Notes under the pieces: model-generated
Database searches by the model: none
Seen by the model: only the letters and a program-made list of their open reading frames with translations
What the model was told of the DNA's origin: nothing
Translations under genes and position numbers: made by a program
Shown: positions 28,710 through 40,398 of the stretch, in pieces
Layout: each line of letters begins with the position of its first letter
Numbering within the stretch: the first letter of the stretch is position 1
DNA from: Bartonella massiliensis
GTDB taxonomy: Bacteria > Pseudomonadota > Alphaproteobacteria > Rhizobiales > Rhizobiaceae
Reading direction: 5' to 3'
Length of the DNA: 64,000 bases
NCBI RefSeq assembly: GCF_902150025.1
Contig: NZ_CABFVS010000011.1
Coordinates: forward strand, 143,506 to 207,505

Positions 28710-30132
28710 ATATTAGGTCATTTAAAATCTGGAAGATAAGATTGGAGACTAATAAAAAATTATGACATATTTCTCGTTAAAGAGATCTAAACAATGAAAA
28801 AATTGTTACGAAAAGAGCAAAATAAAGAAAACAAAATTTTGAATTTCTCAATGTTTATGCGGGAATAGTTATAAATAAATATTGAATTTTTAGTAAGCTA
28901 TATGTGTGAGAAAGATATTAAAATAGCAAAGTATATTGCGGCTGAGGTGGTTTTTGTATAGGGGATCAGAACTAAAATATTGTATCTTTTTTCCCAAGAG
29001 TAATTCTCGAAATAAAAACACCATTATGCATACGAAAACTGTTCGGTAAAGAGATTATGGTGTGTGGCTGGAGAAGACAGTTTTAAAGGGACAAAATAAT
29101 ATAATGCATGAAGCATTCAAGCATAAAAATTGAACAACATTGTAGAGTAGATTGATGTATGAAGGGATAATTTTAACAGAATAGTTTCTATTACATAAAA
29201 TTTGCTACCCATATGATCTTATGCAATGATAATGCTTATCCGTATGTTAGATAAACGAGTACAGTCATTCTATTTCACAGCTCTCTATGTTATGCTATTC
29301 CTATTATTTAGAGCGTTCATAAGAAGCATTTTTATTTTATTTGCATACAAACTCCGCTTATAATGTACAAGAAAAACATTTTCATCAAAAATGGTCATAT
29401 AAAACGCCTACACCCATATTGAAATACAGTGTTTTCTCTGTTTATTTTACATTTTATTTTTTTGAACTCAGTATAAAAAGTTGAATTAAATAAATGGTGT
29501 ATTTGAAACAAGGCCAATGATATAAGTGATAAGTAGAAGAAACTTATCAAGAACAAAGAATCTGTAGTGCAGTGGCTAAAATCCTTCATCCTTTAGAAGA
29601 ATAGCGTCAAGAGGTATTACATAAGTGAAGGGAGAGAGAGTTATATATCCACACACAACCATATATTGCGATAATCATTTGTGGTTGTACAATCTGATCT
29701 AAAATCTTCTAAAGCTGCAGAATATTTAAGGATCCAAAAAGAAAATCATCATGAGAAGTTCATAGAAGAAACAGTTATCTGAGAGATAACAAGAAGAAAA
29801 AAATCATAGCGAAAAGTGATGATAAAACACCTGACATCCAATCCACATTCTACATAGAAACAAGTTGCTTAAATATCTAAAATGTTGTTTGTTAGTTATT
29901 TCTGAAACCTACAAGAGTGAATAAACCCCACCATCTATGATAAGAGCGTTTATCACTTCCAGATAATTAACACATTATTTTATATAACTAAATTTATATG
30001 ATTGAAGCGCTAGACAACATTTCATAAAAAACACCAAAGATAAACAATCTATCACAATTGCCTATGAAGATAAAATTTTCCGGTAGCTCGTCCTCTATTG
30101 CTTATGCAATTCGATGATGCATGAAAAGTATA
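28710..30132. other. Long gene-poor gap
   Basis: These 1.42 kb are AT-rich, with stops in all frames and no gene that I can support. A stretch near 29.28-29.40 kb (containing TTCATAAGAAGCATTTTTAT) resembles one near 48.17-48.26 kb, so dispersed decayed sequence may be present here as well. Confidence 0.4.
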
Positions 30133-30366
30133 TCACTTTACCGCAACAGCGCGTCCGTTACTAACAAAACCTTCTCTTTGCGCACGCTTACGAGCAAGCT
30201 TACGTGTACGACGAATAGCCTCAGCTTTTTCACGAGCACGCTTTTCAGATGGCTTTTCATAATAACTACGCATTTTCATTTCACGGAAGATACCTTCACG
30301 CTGCATCTTTTTTTTCAACGCGCGGAGCGCTTGGTCAACATTATTATCACGAACGAGTACTTGCAC
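30133..30366 (-). CDS. rpsU: 30S ribosomal protein S21
   Basis: S21 is a small basic 30S protein that helps in initiation. The 77 residues begin [20 protein letters not shown] and include [20 protein letters not shown], both strong family signatures. The C-terminal arm is Arg/Lys-rich. It stands alone between two long gaps. Confidence 0.97.
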   Translation of the reverse strand: MQVLVRDNNVDQALRALKKKMQREGIFREMKMRSYYEKPSEKRAREKAEAIRRTRKLARKRAQREGFVSNGRAVAVK

Positions 30367-30555
30367 TATTTATCCTGCTTTTTTCAGTGTCATAAATGAT
30401 AGGAAAACCTACGTCCTTTTAAAGGCATATCCAAAAGGACAAAAACTTATATCACATAAATAAGACATTTGTCTATATCGCTTTTTAAAATTCTATTCCT
30501 TATTTTCAATAAAAGGTTTTTTTTATAATGACTGATAGAGTTAACGGTTATAAAC

Positions 30556-32229
30556 TTATGAAAGTCCTTGTATTTGATCATTTTCGTCAAGATAAATTTT
30601 TTCAGCGGTAGGATAATGCGGTAAGCCGGGCATGGTCATCACATCTCCACAAATGACAACAATAAAACCAGCTCCCGCACAGAGACGAACTTCTCGTACA
30701 GGAATTTCAAAATCAACAGGAGCACCATATTGCTTGGGATCAGCAGAAAAAGAATAAGGTGTTTTTGCCATACAAATAGGGTAGGTGCCAAAACCTTCTT
30801 TTTCCCAAGATTCAAGTTGTTTAAGAATAGGAGCTGATATGATGGCGCCACGCCCACCATATAGCTTTGTTATAATACAATTAATTTTTTGAATGAGGGG
30901 AATATCATCTTGATAAAGAACTTGAAAATGAGAATCTTGCTTTTCAATTAAGTCAACGAGTTCTTGTGCAAGTGCTACTGCGCCTTTTCCACCTTGTTCC
31001 CAATGTCTACAAATAATAGCTTTGTGTCCAGTTGTGGCAACTATTTTTTGTAATGCGCTTATTTCAGCATCGCTATCGCTGTCAAAATGATTAATTGCGA
31101 CAACACAAGGGATACCGTAAAGCTCCATATTTTGGATATGTCGTAAAAGATTCGCTGCTCCCTTTTCTAAAGCGGTAATATTTTCTTCTGTCAGATTATT
31201 TTTGTCCACACCCCCATTCATTTTTAATGCACGAATCGTTGCAACAATCACTGTTGCATTTGGTACAAGACCTGCTTGTCGACATTTGATGTTGAAAAAC
31301 TTTTCTGCTCCAAGATCGGCTCCAAATCCTGCTTCTGTGACAACATAATCAGCAAGTTTTAAAGCGGTTTTTGTCGCTATAACTGAGTTACAACCATGAG
31401 CAATATTGGCAAAAGGTCCTCCATGAACGAGAACAGGATTATTTTCAATTGTTTGTACAAGATTGGGTTGTATGGCATCTTTAAGAAGAACGGTCATGGC
31501 ACCTTCCGCATTAAGATCAGCTACTGTTACGGGTGTTTTATCATAACGATAGGCAACAATAACTTTTTTAAGTCTTTGTGTAAGGTTTTCTAAATTTTCA
31601 GAAAGGCAAAGAAGTGCCATAATTTCTGATGCAACAGTAATATCAAAACCTGTTTGACGTGGAAAACCATTTGTTATTCCTCCCAATGAAATAACAATAT
31701 CGCGCAATGCACGATCGTTCATATCAAGAACGCGCTTCCAAACAATGCGACGTGGATCAATGTTGAGAGTATTCCCCCAATAGATATGATTATCGATTAT
31801 TGCAGCAAGAAGATTATGAGCCGCTGTAATAGCATGAAAATCACCGGTAAAATGCAAATTAAGGTCATCCATTGGGATAACTTGCGCATAACCACCACCA
31901 GCAGCCCCACCTTTTACACCAAAACAGGGGCCTAAAGACGGCTCTCTTAAAGTAGCTATTGTTTTTTTTCCGATGAGATTAAGAGCATCATTCAGTCCAA
32001 CTGTTGTTGTTGTTTTTCCTTCTCCAGCAGGTGTGGGATTAATAGCAGTGACGAGGATAAGTTTACCATCTGGATTTTTATTAAGCGATTTTATGTAGGA
32101 GGAAGAAATTTTAGCTTTATCATGGCCATAGGGAATGAGATTTTCATGTGAGATGCCAATTTTTTGTGCAATTTCAGTAATATGCTGCTTCTTAGCAGTG
32201 CGAGCAATTTCAATATCTGTTTGAGGCAT
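30556..32229 (-). CDS. fhs: Formate-tetrahydrofolate ligase
   Basis: This enzyme makes 10-formyl-THF from formate, THF and ATP. The 557 residues match the family. The P-loop-like [20 protein letters not shown] lies near residues 64-83, and [35 protein letters not shown] and [16 protein letters not shown] follow. It is a single gene with flanking gaps. I see no riboswitch upstream. Confidence 0.96.
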   Translation of the reverse strand: MPQTDIEIARTAKKQHITEIAQKIGISHENLIPYGHDKAKISSSYIKSLNKNPDGKLILVTAINPTPAGEGKTTTTVGLNDALNLIGKKTIATLREPSLGPCFGVKGGAAGGGYAQVIPMDDLNLHFTGDFHAITAAHNLLAAIIDNHIYWGNTLNIDPRRIVWKRVLDMNDRALRDIVISLGGITNGFPRQTGFDITVASEIMALLCLSENLENLTQRLKKVIVAYRYDKTPVTVADLNAEGAMTVLLKDAIQPNLVQTIENNPVLVHGGPFANIAHGCNSVIATKTALKLADYVVTEAGFGADLGAEKFFNIKCRQAGLVPNATVIVATIRALKMNGGVDKNNLTEENITALEKGAANLLRHIQNMELYGIPCVVAINHFDSDSDAEISALQKIVATTGHKAIICRHWEQGGKGAVALAQELVDLIEKQDSHFQVLYQDDIPLIQKINCIITKLYGGRGAIISAPILKQLESWEKEGFGTYPICMAKTPYSFSADPKQYGAPVDFEIPVREVRLCAGAGFIVVICGDVMTMPGLPHYPTAEKIYLDENDQIQGLS

Positions 32230-32943
32230 AGAAAAATTCTTTAAACTGAGCTTTTTTAATAGTCGATATCTGCACTCTGTGGATTAATGAGAAGAATCCA
32301 TAGAGAATAGAAAGTATAAGGTATCATAAAGGTCGATGATATGCTGTGCAAGAGGGAATACTAAAGGAGCACAAGAAGATTTTTATTGTTTTTTTGAAAA
32401 AAGAATCTCTAAGTTTTAAATTTCCATAAGTTCTTAGCAAGCTTGCGATATCTTTCTCAATATCAGCTCATGATGAACATCAGAAATCAGAAAAAAGTCT
32501 TTAGGTCATTAATGTAAAAAAAACTTGTATGCGGTGATATCAACGCGATTTTTATATCTTATATTTATTATTCCAAATAGTATACTGAAAAAGTTTTATG
32601 AGAGTGGTAAACCGCAATTTGTGATGACATATCTAAAGTCCCTCTTAAGATGGGGCGGATAGAAATAAAATATTGAGAAACATCTATTGATGGAAAAGGT
32701 AAAAAATTGAGAAAAGAAAGTAATAACGCACATCACTTATGCAATCGTTACAATTATCACTAATAAAAAGCGCTTTTAGATTGAATTGAAGGTCGCATAA
32801 CATCTCATTCTATTAAAAGGACTAAAAAAGCGACTCACAATAGAATGGAATAAAAGACCATGATAAAAATCAAAGATAAGCAAAAAAATAATCACATAAA
32901 AGAATTCAAAGGATCTCTGCTCACGAGCAAGATATTTGATAAA
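32230..32943. other. Intergenic, no gene seen
   Basis: This 700-base AT-rich gap lies between the start of fhs and the tRNA-Arg gene. It must hold the fhs promoter at its left end. No open frame resembles a known protein, and I see no repeats of note. Confidence 0.4.
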
Positions 32944-33020
32944 TGGCGCACCCGAAGAGATTCGAACTCCTGACCCCCAGATTCGTAGTCTGGTGCTCTA
33001 TCCAGCTGAGCTACGGGTGC
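32944..33020 (-). tRNA. tRNA-Arg (anticodon ACG)
   Basis: Read on the minus strand the gene starts GCACCCGTAGCTCAGCTGG and ends with an encoded CCA. The D-loop, the anticodon arm (CCAGACTACGAATCTGG, loop with ACG) and the T-arm GTTCGAATC are all present, and the acceptor GCACCCG pairs with CGGGTGC. It is 77 bases with CCA. The A34 should be edited to inosine to read CGU, CGC and CGA. Confidence 0.97.
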
Positions 33021-33409
33021 ATACATTTCGATTTTCTACATTGTCTAAGACACAAGGGTTCCTAATCGTTTCATTAAAGAAATGCAAGTGAAACTTAGAT
33101 TATAATCAAAAAAATCTCTTTTTCTATGAGATATTTTAAAAAAGAGCATGGTATACGTTGGATTTTTGATAGGGTCACTTTCTGGTTGTGACCGTGTAAA
33201 GTTTGTTGTGATCATATAAAGCAAAAAGCAATATGAACGATCGTTAACTTGACGTTTTTGTATATGAAAGATAGTCATAGCAAAGTTGAGATATGTTTTT
33301 TGCAGCGGGGGGGGGTAAGATATATACCTGCTGTTTGGTTTCTGTGTAAAACGCCGATATTACTGTTGAAAACTATTTCAGATCAACATGACACAATAAG
33401 GGTGAATGT
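33021..33409. other. Intergenic upstream of the RND operon
   Basis: This gap of about 390 bases holds no credible gene. It contains a run of ten G at 33307-33316, a length-variable tract that is unusual in such AT-rich DNA. The tract lies about 95 bases before the efflux operon start. The promoter of that operon should be here. Confidence 0.5.
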
Positions 33410-34561
33410 ATGGCGTTATTAAAAAAAATCTTTCCATTGGTATTTTTAGTTGTTGTTTTAACGGTCACATATTGGGCGGGGAAACAGAGTGCAGAACGCT
33501 CCATTTCTATGGTGGATAAAACAAGTGTATCGTATAAAGCTTCAAAGGAAGAAACAGGAAGACCACCGGCGAATGTTGTCGTTGATTTTGTAAAAACTGC
33601 AGACTTTTATGAACACCTTAACGTTTTAGGAAGTGGACAAGCACTTGAAGAAGTCGAGCTCACCCCTTTATCGCCAGGTGTTATTGATAAGTTTTTTGTG
33701 TCAGCTGGTACAAAAGTAAAAGTAGGTGATATGATTGCAAAGCTTGATTCTAAAAAAGAGGAAATAGCGGCCGCAAAAGCAAAAGTACAACGAGATAATG
33801 ATGCATTAACGCTTTCGCGTATTCTTAAATTACGAGCGAGCCATACAGCAACAGAAGTTCAAGAAATTACGGCACGCTTAGAGTTAGATAATGCAAATTT
33901 AGTTTTACGGAATGCTGAGGTTGATCTCGACCGGCGAACAATTCGTGCACCAATCTCTGGAGTTGTTGGTATTTTACCTGTTGATGTGGGAAATAACGTG
34001 AACCTTAACACGGTTATCGGCCGTATTGAGAATAGAGAACGTATTTTGGTCGATATATGGGCTCCTGAACGGTATGTATCACGTCTTCATAAAGGAGATG
34101 AGGTAACGGCAACATTAACCGCGCAACCAGATAAATCTTTTGTTGGTCATATTTATGCGATTGATAATGTCGTTGATCCAGAAAGTCGTACACTTCATGT
34201 TCAGGTTGAAATCAATAATGAAAAAGATACGCTCATGTCTGGTATGTCCTTTTCTGTTGCTTTGAAATTTCATGATGGTTCTTTCCCCGTCGTTAATCCT
34301 CTTGCGATTCAATGGAACAGTAAAGGGTCATTCGTTTGGCGTGTGAGAGATGGAAAAGTAGAGCCGATACCTGTATCAATTATTCAGCATAAAGCAGATC
34401 AAGTTTTTGTAAAAGCTTCTCTAGAAGATGGTGATACAGTTGTTATTCAAGGGGTACAAACGCTTTATCCAGGAAGTAAAGTAACTATTGATAATCCAAA
34501 TGATGCTTCAAAATCCCATCAACAGAAATTATCAGCAGTTTATAGAACGAATATACAATGA
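33410..34561 (+). CDS. RND efflux periplasmic adaptor (membrane fusion protein)
   Basis: This protein links an RND pump to an outer-membrane channel. The 383 residues start with an uncleaved-type N-terminal membrane anchor (MALLKKIFPLVFLVVVLTVTYWAG). A split lipoyl domain follows (PGVIDKFFVSAGTKVKVGDMIAKLDSK and RTIRAPISGVVGILPVDVGN), with an alpha-helical hairpin between the halves, then beta-barrel and membrane-proximal domains. The stop overlaps the pump gene as ATGA. The substrate is unknown, and no outer-membrane channel gene is adjacent. Confidence 0.9.
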   Translation: MALLKKIFPLVFLVVVLTVTYWAGKQSAERSISMVDKTSVSYKASKEETGRPPANVVVDFVKTADFYEHLNVLGSGQALEEVELTPLSPGVIDKFFVSAGTKVKVGDMIAKLDSKKEEIAAAKAKVQRDNDALTLSRILKLRASHTATEVQEITARLELDNANLVLRNAEVDLDRRTIRAPISGVVGILPVDVGNNVNLNTVIGRIENRERILVDIWAPERYVSRLHKGDEVTATLTAQPDKSFVGHIYAIDNVVDPESRTLHVQVEINNEKDTLMSGMSFSVALKFHDGSFPVVNPLAIQWNSKGSFVWRVRDGKVEPIPVSIIQHKADQVFVKASLEDGDTVVIQGVQTLYPGSKVTIDNPNDASKSHQQKLSAVYRTNIQ

Positions 34562-37500
34562 GCCAAGAGTTGAGCACAAAACAACCAATGTCACAGGCGG
34601 AACAGGGCGGTCTCATTGCCTTATTCATTCGCAGACCGGTTTTTACTTTTGTTTTAAATGCAATGATCATCATTGCAGGATTTGCAGCATGGTTGAATGT
34701 TGATATCAGAGAATTACCCGACGTTGATACGCCCGTAACAACAATTGTGACGCTATTTTCTGGTGCGTCGGCAGAAACAATTGATCGTGAAGTAACAAAA
34801 GTTATAGAAGATGCTGTTGCTCGTGTTTCAGGTGTTAAGACGATTTCTTCCACATCTTCTTTTGGGCGCTCCTTTGTACAAATTAATTTTCATGTCGGCG
34901 TTGATTTGAATGTAGCGGCATCTGATGTCCGTGATGCTCTATCTCGCGTTACTTATTCTTTACCCAAGGATGCGGATACTCCTTTGATTATTAAAGCAGA
35001 TTCGAATGCTGCTGCCATGATGTATTTGGTTGTGACATCACCAACAATGAGTATTGATGATTTAACAATGATTGTAGACGATAAGATTGTTGATGCGATT
35101 TCTGCTGTTGATGGCGTTGGTGATGTACAGGTTGATAATGCTCGCAAAAAGATTTTTCAGATTGATATAGATCAAGCAAAACTTGCAAGTTATGGATTAA
35201 CTGTCGCAGATATTTCACGTGTTCTTGCTGATATGAAAACGGATGTTCCAGTAGGGTCAATACGCAATTCTAAGCAAACTTTAGTTGTCCGTGCTACTGC
35301 GCGTTTAACAACACCAGCAGCTTTTGAACAAGTTGTTTTAAAGCCTCATATACATCTTCGTGATGTTGCGCATGTTACTTTATCACCGGATATAGAAGAC
35401 GTTATTCTTCGTATCAACGGAAAGACAGGGGTTGGATTAGGTATTGTACGTAAAGCTCAATCCAATACTCTTGATATTTCTGAAGGCGTGAGAGCCGTTG
35501 TCGATAATCTCAAAAATATACTGCCTTCTTCCGTAGATATAGAAGTTGTTAATGACGATGCGACTTTTATTAAAAGCGCGCTTCATGAGGTTGAGGTTGC
35601 TTTGATCATTGCTATTTTAAGCGTTATCTTGGTTATTTTTCTTTTTCTAAGAGATATTCGTGTAACGCTGATCCCTGCTGTATCCCTTCCAGTCGCTTTG
35701 ATTGGTACTATTGCAGCTATTTATCTTGTAGGGTTTTCGTTAAATATTCTCACATTTTTAGGACTTGTTTTGGCAACAGGGCTTGTTGTTGATGATGCCA
35801 TTGTGGTTCTGGAAAATATTGTTCGACGGCGCAATATGGGGATAGGTGTTAGAGCTGCTGCAGTGTTAGGAACCGGTGAAGTCTTTTTTGCTGTTATTGC
35901 CACAACATTGACTTTAGTGGCCGTATTTGTGCCTATCTCTTTTCTTCCTGGGCAAGTTGGAGGACTCTTTAGAGAATTTGGGTTTGTTTTAGCAATTGCT
36001 ATTTTGCTTTCTGCAATTGTTGCCTTAACGCTTTGTCCTATGTTGGCTTCACGTTTTCTCAAAGAACATGTTGAGGAGACAGAGGAAAAGACCCATTATT
36101 TGACTTTTTTATATAAATGGGGTTCTTCGCTTCATAAGGCATATACTTACACTTTGCATAAGTGTTTAGAAAAGCCTTGGGCTGTTGTTTTTGCTTCACT
36201 TGTTTTTGCAGCTCTTTGCGTTGGAGGCTATACGAAGTTGCAACAAGAATTAACACCAGCAGAAGACAGAGCCCTCATCTTTTTGGTCATTAATGGGCCA
36301 CAAGGTATTTCAGCAGAATATTTGAACAAACAGGTAGAGAAAATTGAAGAAAGTTTTCAGCCATTACGTGATGCGGGTGAAATTTCTAACAGTTACTCTA
36401 TCGTGGGTATTGGCGGTGCACCCAATACTGCTTTTTTGGTTTTAATGCTTTCATCTTGGGATAAACGTGTACGTTCTCAGCAAGAAATTGTAAACGATAT
36501 TAATGAAAAGGTTCGACAATTTCCGGCAGTTTTTGTGTTTGCAGCGCAGGGAAACTCTTTAGGTGTGAGAGGAACGGGGCAAGGGTTACAATTTGCCATT
36601 CTAGGCGATGATTATGCAGCATTACAACCCATGGCTGATAAATTGGTGCGTGCTTTACAAGCTGATTCACGTTTTATTCGTCCGCGTCTTACTGTTGATG
36701 CTAAACAACCGCAATTTTTTATTGAAATCAATCGAAAAAAAGCCTCTGATTTAGGGATTGATATCACCAATTTGGGTGATACATTACAAGCAATGTTGGA
36801 TGGTAAAAAGATTGGTTCCATTAACGTGGATAATCATTCTTACGATGTTAAATTGATATCGCGTAAAAATTCTATGAAGAGTCCTAGCGATTTAGAAAAT
36901 ATTTTTTTAAAGACTAAAGACAATCGATATATTCCTTTATCGGTTATTGCGCGTTTGCATGAAAAAGCTATCGCTCCCCAATTAAAACGGGAAAAGCGCA
37001 TGAGTGCTGTTATTTTAAGCTCAAATCTTGCTCAAGGTATTGCTTTAGGGGAAGCGTACCAAGCTGTACAGAAAATTGCTTCTCCTTTATTATCGAAAGG
37101 AACCTACATTGTTCCCTTAGGGGAAGCCGAAACACTTAACGAAACATCTTCTGGTTTTATGATTGTTTTTGGCATTGCCTTTTTGATTATTTTACTCATT
37201 TTAGCGGCTCAGTTTGAAAGCTTTATTTCAGGATTCATTATCATGGCTACTGTTCCATTAGGGATTGGTTGTGCTGTAATTGCTATGCTCTTAAGTGGTG
37301 TGAGTCTTAATATTTACAGTCAAATTGGGTTAATTTTGTTAATTGGTATTATGGCAAAAAATGGTATTCTGATTGTTGAATTTGCAGATCAATTACGTGA
37401 TCAAGGAAGAAGCGTGCGTGAAGCTGTGGAAGAGGCAGCAAATATTCGCCTTCGTCCAGTTTTTATGACAATGATTTGTGCCATTTTAGGGGGTGTTCCT

Positions 37501-37692
37501 TTGGTTTTAGCCAAAGGAGCTGGTGCAGAAGCTCGTGTAGCTTTAGGTTGGGTGATCGTTGGTGGTTTAGGTTTAGCAACGGTTTTTACGCTTTATGTCA
37601 CACCGGTTGTTTATCTTTTTTTAGGGCGTTTTATAAGATCAAAAGCAGAAGAAGATTTGCGCTTAGAACGAGAACTTAATCAAGTTAAATGA
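34558..37692 (+). CDS. RND family efflux transporter permease
   Basis: This is the proton-driven inner-membrane pump of the pair. The 1,044 residues have the two-fold RND layout with 12 membrane helices and two large periplasmic loops. The first helix region is RRPVFTFVLNAMIIIAGFAAW. The proton-relay Asp pair is in ATGLVVDDAIVVLENI and the Lys in GIMAKNGILIVEFADQLRDQ. The signature FLPGQVGGLFREFG is seen. It belongs to the AcrB/MdtB/MexF-like group. The specific substrate cannot be told from sequence. Confidence 0.93.
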   Translation: MSQELSTKQPMSQAEQGGLIALFIRRPVFTFVLNAMIIIAGFAAWLNVDIRELPDVDTPVTTIVTLFSGASAETIDREVTKVIEDAVARVSGVKTISSTSSFGRSFVQINFHVGVDLNVAASDVRDALSRVTYSLPKDADTPLIIKADSNAAAMMYLVVTSPTMSIDDLTMIVDDKIVDAISAVDGVGDVQVDNARKKIFQIDIDQAKLASYGLTVADISRVLADMKTDVPVGSIRNSKQTLVVRATARLTTPAAFEQVVLKPHIHLRDVAHVTLSPDIEDVILRINGKTGVGLGIVRKAQSNTLDISEGVRAVVDNLKNILPSSVDIEVVNDDATFIKSALHEVEVALIIAILSVILVIFLFLRDIRVTLIPAVSLPVALIGTIAAIYLVGFSLNILTFLGLVLATGLVVDDAIVVLENIVRRRNMGIGVRAAAVLGTGEVFFAVIATTLTLVAVFVPISFLPGQVGGLFREFGFVLAIAILLSAIVALTLCPMLASRFLKEHVEETEEKTHYLTFLYKWGSSLHKAYTYTLHKCLEKPWAVVFASLVFAALCVGGYTKLQQELTPAEDRALIFLVINGPQGISAEYLNKQVEKIEESFQPLRDAGEISNSYSIVGIGGAPNTAFLVLMLSSWDKRVRSQQEIVNDINEKVRQFPAVFVFAAQGNSLGVRGTGQGLQFAILGDDYAALQPMADKLVRALQADSRFIRPRLTVDAKQPQFFIEINRKKASDLGIDITNLGDTLQAMLDGKKIGSINVDNHSYDVKLISRKNSMKSPSDLENIFLKTKDNRYIPLSVIARLHEKAIAPQLKREKRMSAVILSSNLAQGIALGEAYQAVQKIASPLLSKGTYIVPLGEAETLNETSSGFMIVFGIAFLIILLILAAQFESFISGFIIMATVPLGIGCAVIAMLLSGVSLNIYSQIGLILLIGIMAKNGILIVEFADQLRDQGRSVREAVEEAANIRLRPVFMTMICAILGGVPLVLAKGAGAEARVALGWVIVGGLGLATVFTLYVTPVVYLFLGRFIRSKAEEDLRLERELNQVK

Positions 37693-37884
37693 TGGTTTGA
37701 GTAGAAAAGATTGGAAAGTTCATTCTTGTAAAAAATATCATTTTCGGATCTTATTTTTTGTTACTTTTATATTCCTTCATTTTTTGTGTGAGCAGTGAAA
37801 AGAGCGAGAAACCAAGGAGACGCTTTTTACTTTGTTATTGTTTAGGTATAGATTTCATTATCAATAAGCGTATAGGATAAGCTT

Positions 37885-39549
37885 ATGGGAGATAGCTTTT
37901 CGATTCGAGATGAAAAGGCTTTTGAAGCTGCATTAAAAGCTTTAAGGAGGCATGCTGCAAAGGATGAGGTGTATGATATTCGTCGGCATTTTGTAGAAGA
38001 TGACCAGCGTTTTTCTCATTTTTCTCTCAGGCTTGATGATCTTCTTTTTGATTTTTCAAAATGTGGTGTAACATTTAAAACATTGCAACTTCTTGATGAG
38101 TTAGCTGTTGCAGCAGATGTATTGGGGCGGCGTGATGCTATGTTTTCGGGGCAAGCCATTAATACAACTGAAAAACGCTCCGTTCTTCATATTGCATTAC
38201 GTTTACCGGCTGATGAAATTTTCATGTTGAATGGTCATGATCTTATTCGTGATATTCAAGATGTTCTTGAGGATATGGAAAGATTTTCTGAAAAGGTCCG
38301 TGATGGAAGTTATAAGGGAAGCCGTGGAGAGAAAATAAGTGATATTGTCAACATTGGTATTGGTGGTTCTGATCTTGGTCCTTCAATGGTTACATATGCT
38401 TTAAAACCTTATCATGATGGGCCCCGTTGTCATTTTGTTTCTAATGCTGACAGTGCTCATATTTCTGATACTCTTTCCATTTTGAATCCAGCAACAACGT
38501 TGTTTATCATTTCTTCTAAAACTTTTACAACGGCTGAAACAATGGCGAATGCTCAAGTTGCTCGTCAATGGATTCGTTCACATTTAGGGGAAGAAGCTAT
38601 TCACACGCATTTTGTTGCTATCTCGAGTGCGCTTGATAAAGTGGCAGAATTTGGCATAGATTCCACAAGAGTTTTTAAATTTTGGAATTGGGTTGGAGGA
38701 CGTTATTCAATTTGGTCTGCCATTGGACTTGTTGTTATGTTTGCAATAGGAGGGCAAAATTTTCGTCAATTTCTCAACGGTGCTTTGCAAATGGACCAGC
38801 ATTTTAAAACCATGCCTTTGCATAAAAATATTCCTATTCGGTTTGCTCTTTTAGGGTTCTGGCATCGTGTTATTTGTGGTTATTCATCACGCTCTATCAT
38901 TCCCTATGCCCAGCGTTTACTGCATTTTCCAGCTTATTTACAACAACTTGATATGGAATCAAATGGTAAGCAAGTCTCGCTGGATGGAAAACCATTAAAT
39001 TTTTCAAGTGGTCCTATCGTTTGGGGTGATTCTGGGACAAATAGCCAACATGCTTTTTTTCAACTTCTGCATCAAGGAACAGATGTTGTTCCAGTAGAGT
39101 TTATTTTATTTACAAAAGGGCATGAGGAAAATTTACATTCTATGTATGAGATATTGCTAGCAAACTGTTTAGCACAATCAAAAGCCTTGATGAAGGGTCG
39201 TAGTATTGAAGACGCGCGGCATATCTTGATAAAAAATGGTGTTGATGAGCGTGAAGCAGATCATTTAGCACTTCATAGAAGTTTTAAAGGAAACCGTCCC
39301 AGTATGACGCTGGTTCAAGATTTATTAACACCTTTTGCACTTGGTCGTCTTATTGCACTTTATGAACATCGTATTTTTGTTGAAGGTATTTTAATGAATA
39401 TTAACTCATTTGATCAATGGGGTGTTGAACTTGGCAAAGAATTAGCAAATGAATTACTCTCCATTCTTCGTGGAGAAAGTAAAGCGGATAATCGCGATAG
39501 TTCAACATTAGGGTTACTCGCTCATATTCAAGCAAGACGTGAAAAATAA
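37885..39549 (+). CDS. pgi: Glucose-6-phosphate isomerase
   Basis: Pgi interconverts glucose-6-phosphate and fructose-6-phosphate. The 554 residues match the family. Sugar-phosphate-binding motifs are INIGIGGSDLGPSMV-like (about 157-170) and ISSKTFTTAETMANA. The signature blocks GGRYSIWSAIGL and GDSGTNSQHAFFQLLHQG carry the catalytic Glu/His region. It is a single gene; the ATG at 37885 follows a weak ATAAGC site. Confidence 0.96.
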   Translation: MGDSFSIRDEKAFEAALKALRRHAAKDEVYDIRRHFVEDDQRFSHFSLRLDDLLFDFSKCGVTFKTLQLLDELAVAADVLGRRDAMFSGQAINTTEKRSVLHIALRLPADEIFMLNGHDLIRDIQDVLEDMERFSEKVRDGSYKGSRGEKISDIVNIGIGGSDLGPSMVTYALKPYHDGPRCHFVSNADSAHISDTLSILNPATTLFIISSKTFTTAETMANAQVARQWIRSHLGEEAIHTHFVAISSALDKVAEFGIDSTRVFKFWNWVGGRYSIWSAIGLVVMFAIGGQNFRQFLNGALQMDQHFKTMPLHKNIPIRFALLGFWHRVICGYSSRSIIPYAQRLLHFPAYLQQLDMESNGKQVSLDGKPLNFSSGPIVWGDSGTNSQHAFFQLLHQGTDVVPVEFILFTKGHEENLHSMYEILLANCLAQSKALMKGRSIEDARHILIKNGVDEREADHLALHRSFKGNRPSMTLVQDLLTPFALGRLIALYEHRIFVEGILMNINSFDQWGVELGKELANELLSILRGESKADNRDSSTLGLLAHIQARREK

Positions 39550-40398
39550 ATATAGTTTGATCATAGGTTTTGTACGAATTCAGTAAAGGTAAAGTGAGAG
39601 AGAAATATGAGATAACTCTCTATTTTACTCTGCGCTTCCTTATGGTCTGAATTGGATTTTGGCAATAGAAAATAAAAAAAGAGCAAAAAATAGATTTTAC
39701 AGGTCTCGTACAGTGTTTGTGGAACCACTATCCATGTGAAAAAAGGCTTTAAATGCTGTGCGATTAGAAAGGATAGGTATCCTATGAGAAGATCTTCTAT
39801 CTCTAAAAGAGATCCTCTCCGCAATCATGGTTGAGTCATCACTTTGAGGCATAGAGCGACTATGAGGTATTATAAGAAAGGATGAGATAGGAATTTTAAA
39901 AAAGCTTATCCAAAATCTGACTGAGAAGTTATTGGAACTTTAGCTGTGCAGTTGGCTTTGTTTCATGTTGCTCAAAAATTAGCACCCAGTCTTGTTATGG
40001 TTAGATTAAATTTAGAAGATCTTTTTGCTGAAAGTTTTTATAATATCATGAGAGATAAAAAATATTTCCTCTTATTTTATGCAAAAAGGGGATGCTATTT
40101 TTTTATTCATTGTACCATTGTCCGCAACATATTTTAGATGGTTGTCATTTGAAATATGCCTTAGAAAATTATTTGGCAAGAGAGCGTCTCCATATGTATT
40201 GGAAAGCCGTTTCCTATTCTTTATTTCGATTTATAAGTATAGTGTTATCTCGTATATAATTGATGCGGATAGATTACTTGCGAAAAATAAATACCCAAAA
40301 CGCATTTACACTCAAATTTTATGAACAATCAGAGTTTAGGACCGCGCCATATTCAACAATGGAGCAAAGCATAAAATGGCTTAGTACTTTGTACGGAG
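39550..40398. other. Gene-poor gap with possible decayed coding sequence
   Basis: No intact gene is visible in these 850 bases. Between about 39.94 and 40.38 kb the three plus frames each hold short protein-like stretches (for example KYALENYLARERLHMYWKAV). This looks like a decayed gene upstream of the MFS pseudogene. I cannot name the family. Confidence 0.35.

Noticed and set aside
29395..29589. 64-codon frame with a hydrophobic segment
   Set aside because: No ribosome binding site, no recognisable family, and it sits in a long decayed gap. AT-rich DNA gives such frames by chance.
30121..30399. Open frame of 92 codons on the plus strand
   Set aside because: It is antisense to rpsU, a certain ribosomal protein gene.
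35721..36062. Open frame of 113 codons on the minus strand
   Set aside because: It lies antisense to the RND pump gene and has no protein-like features of its own.
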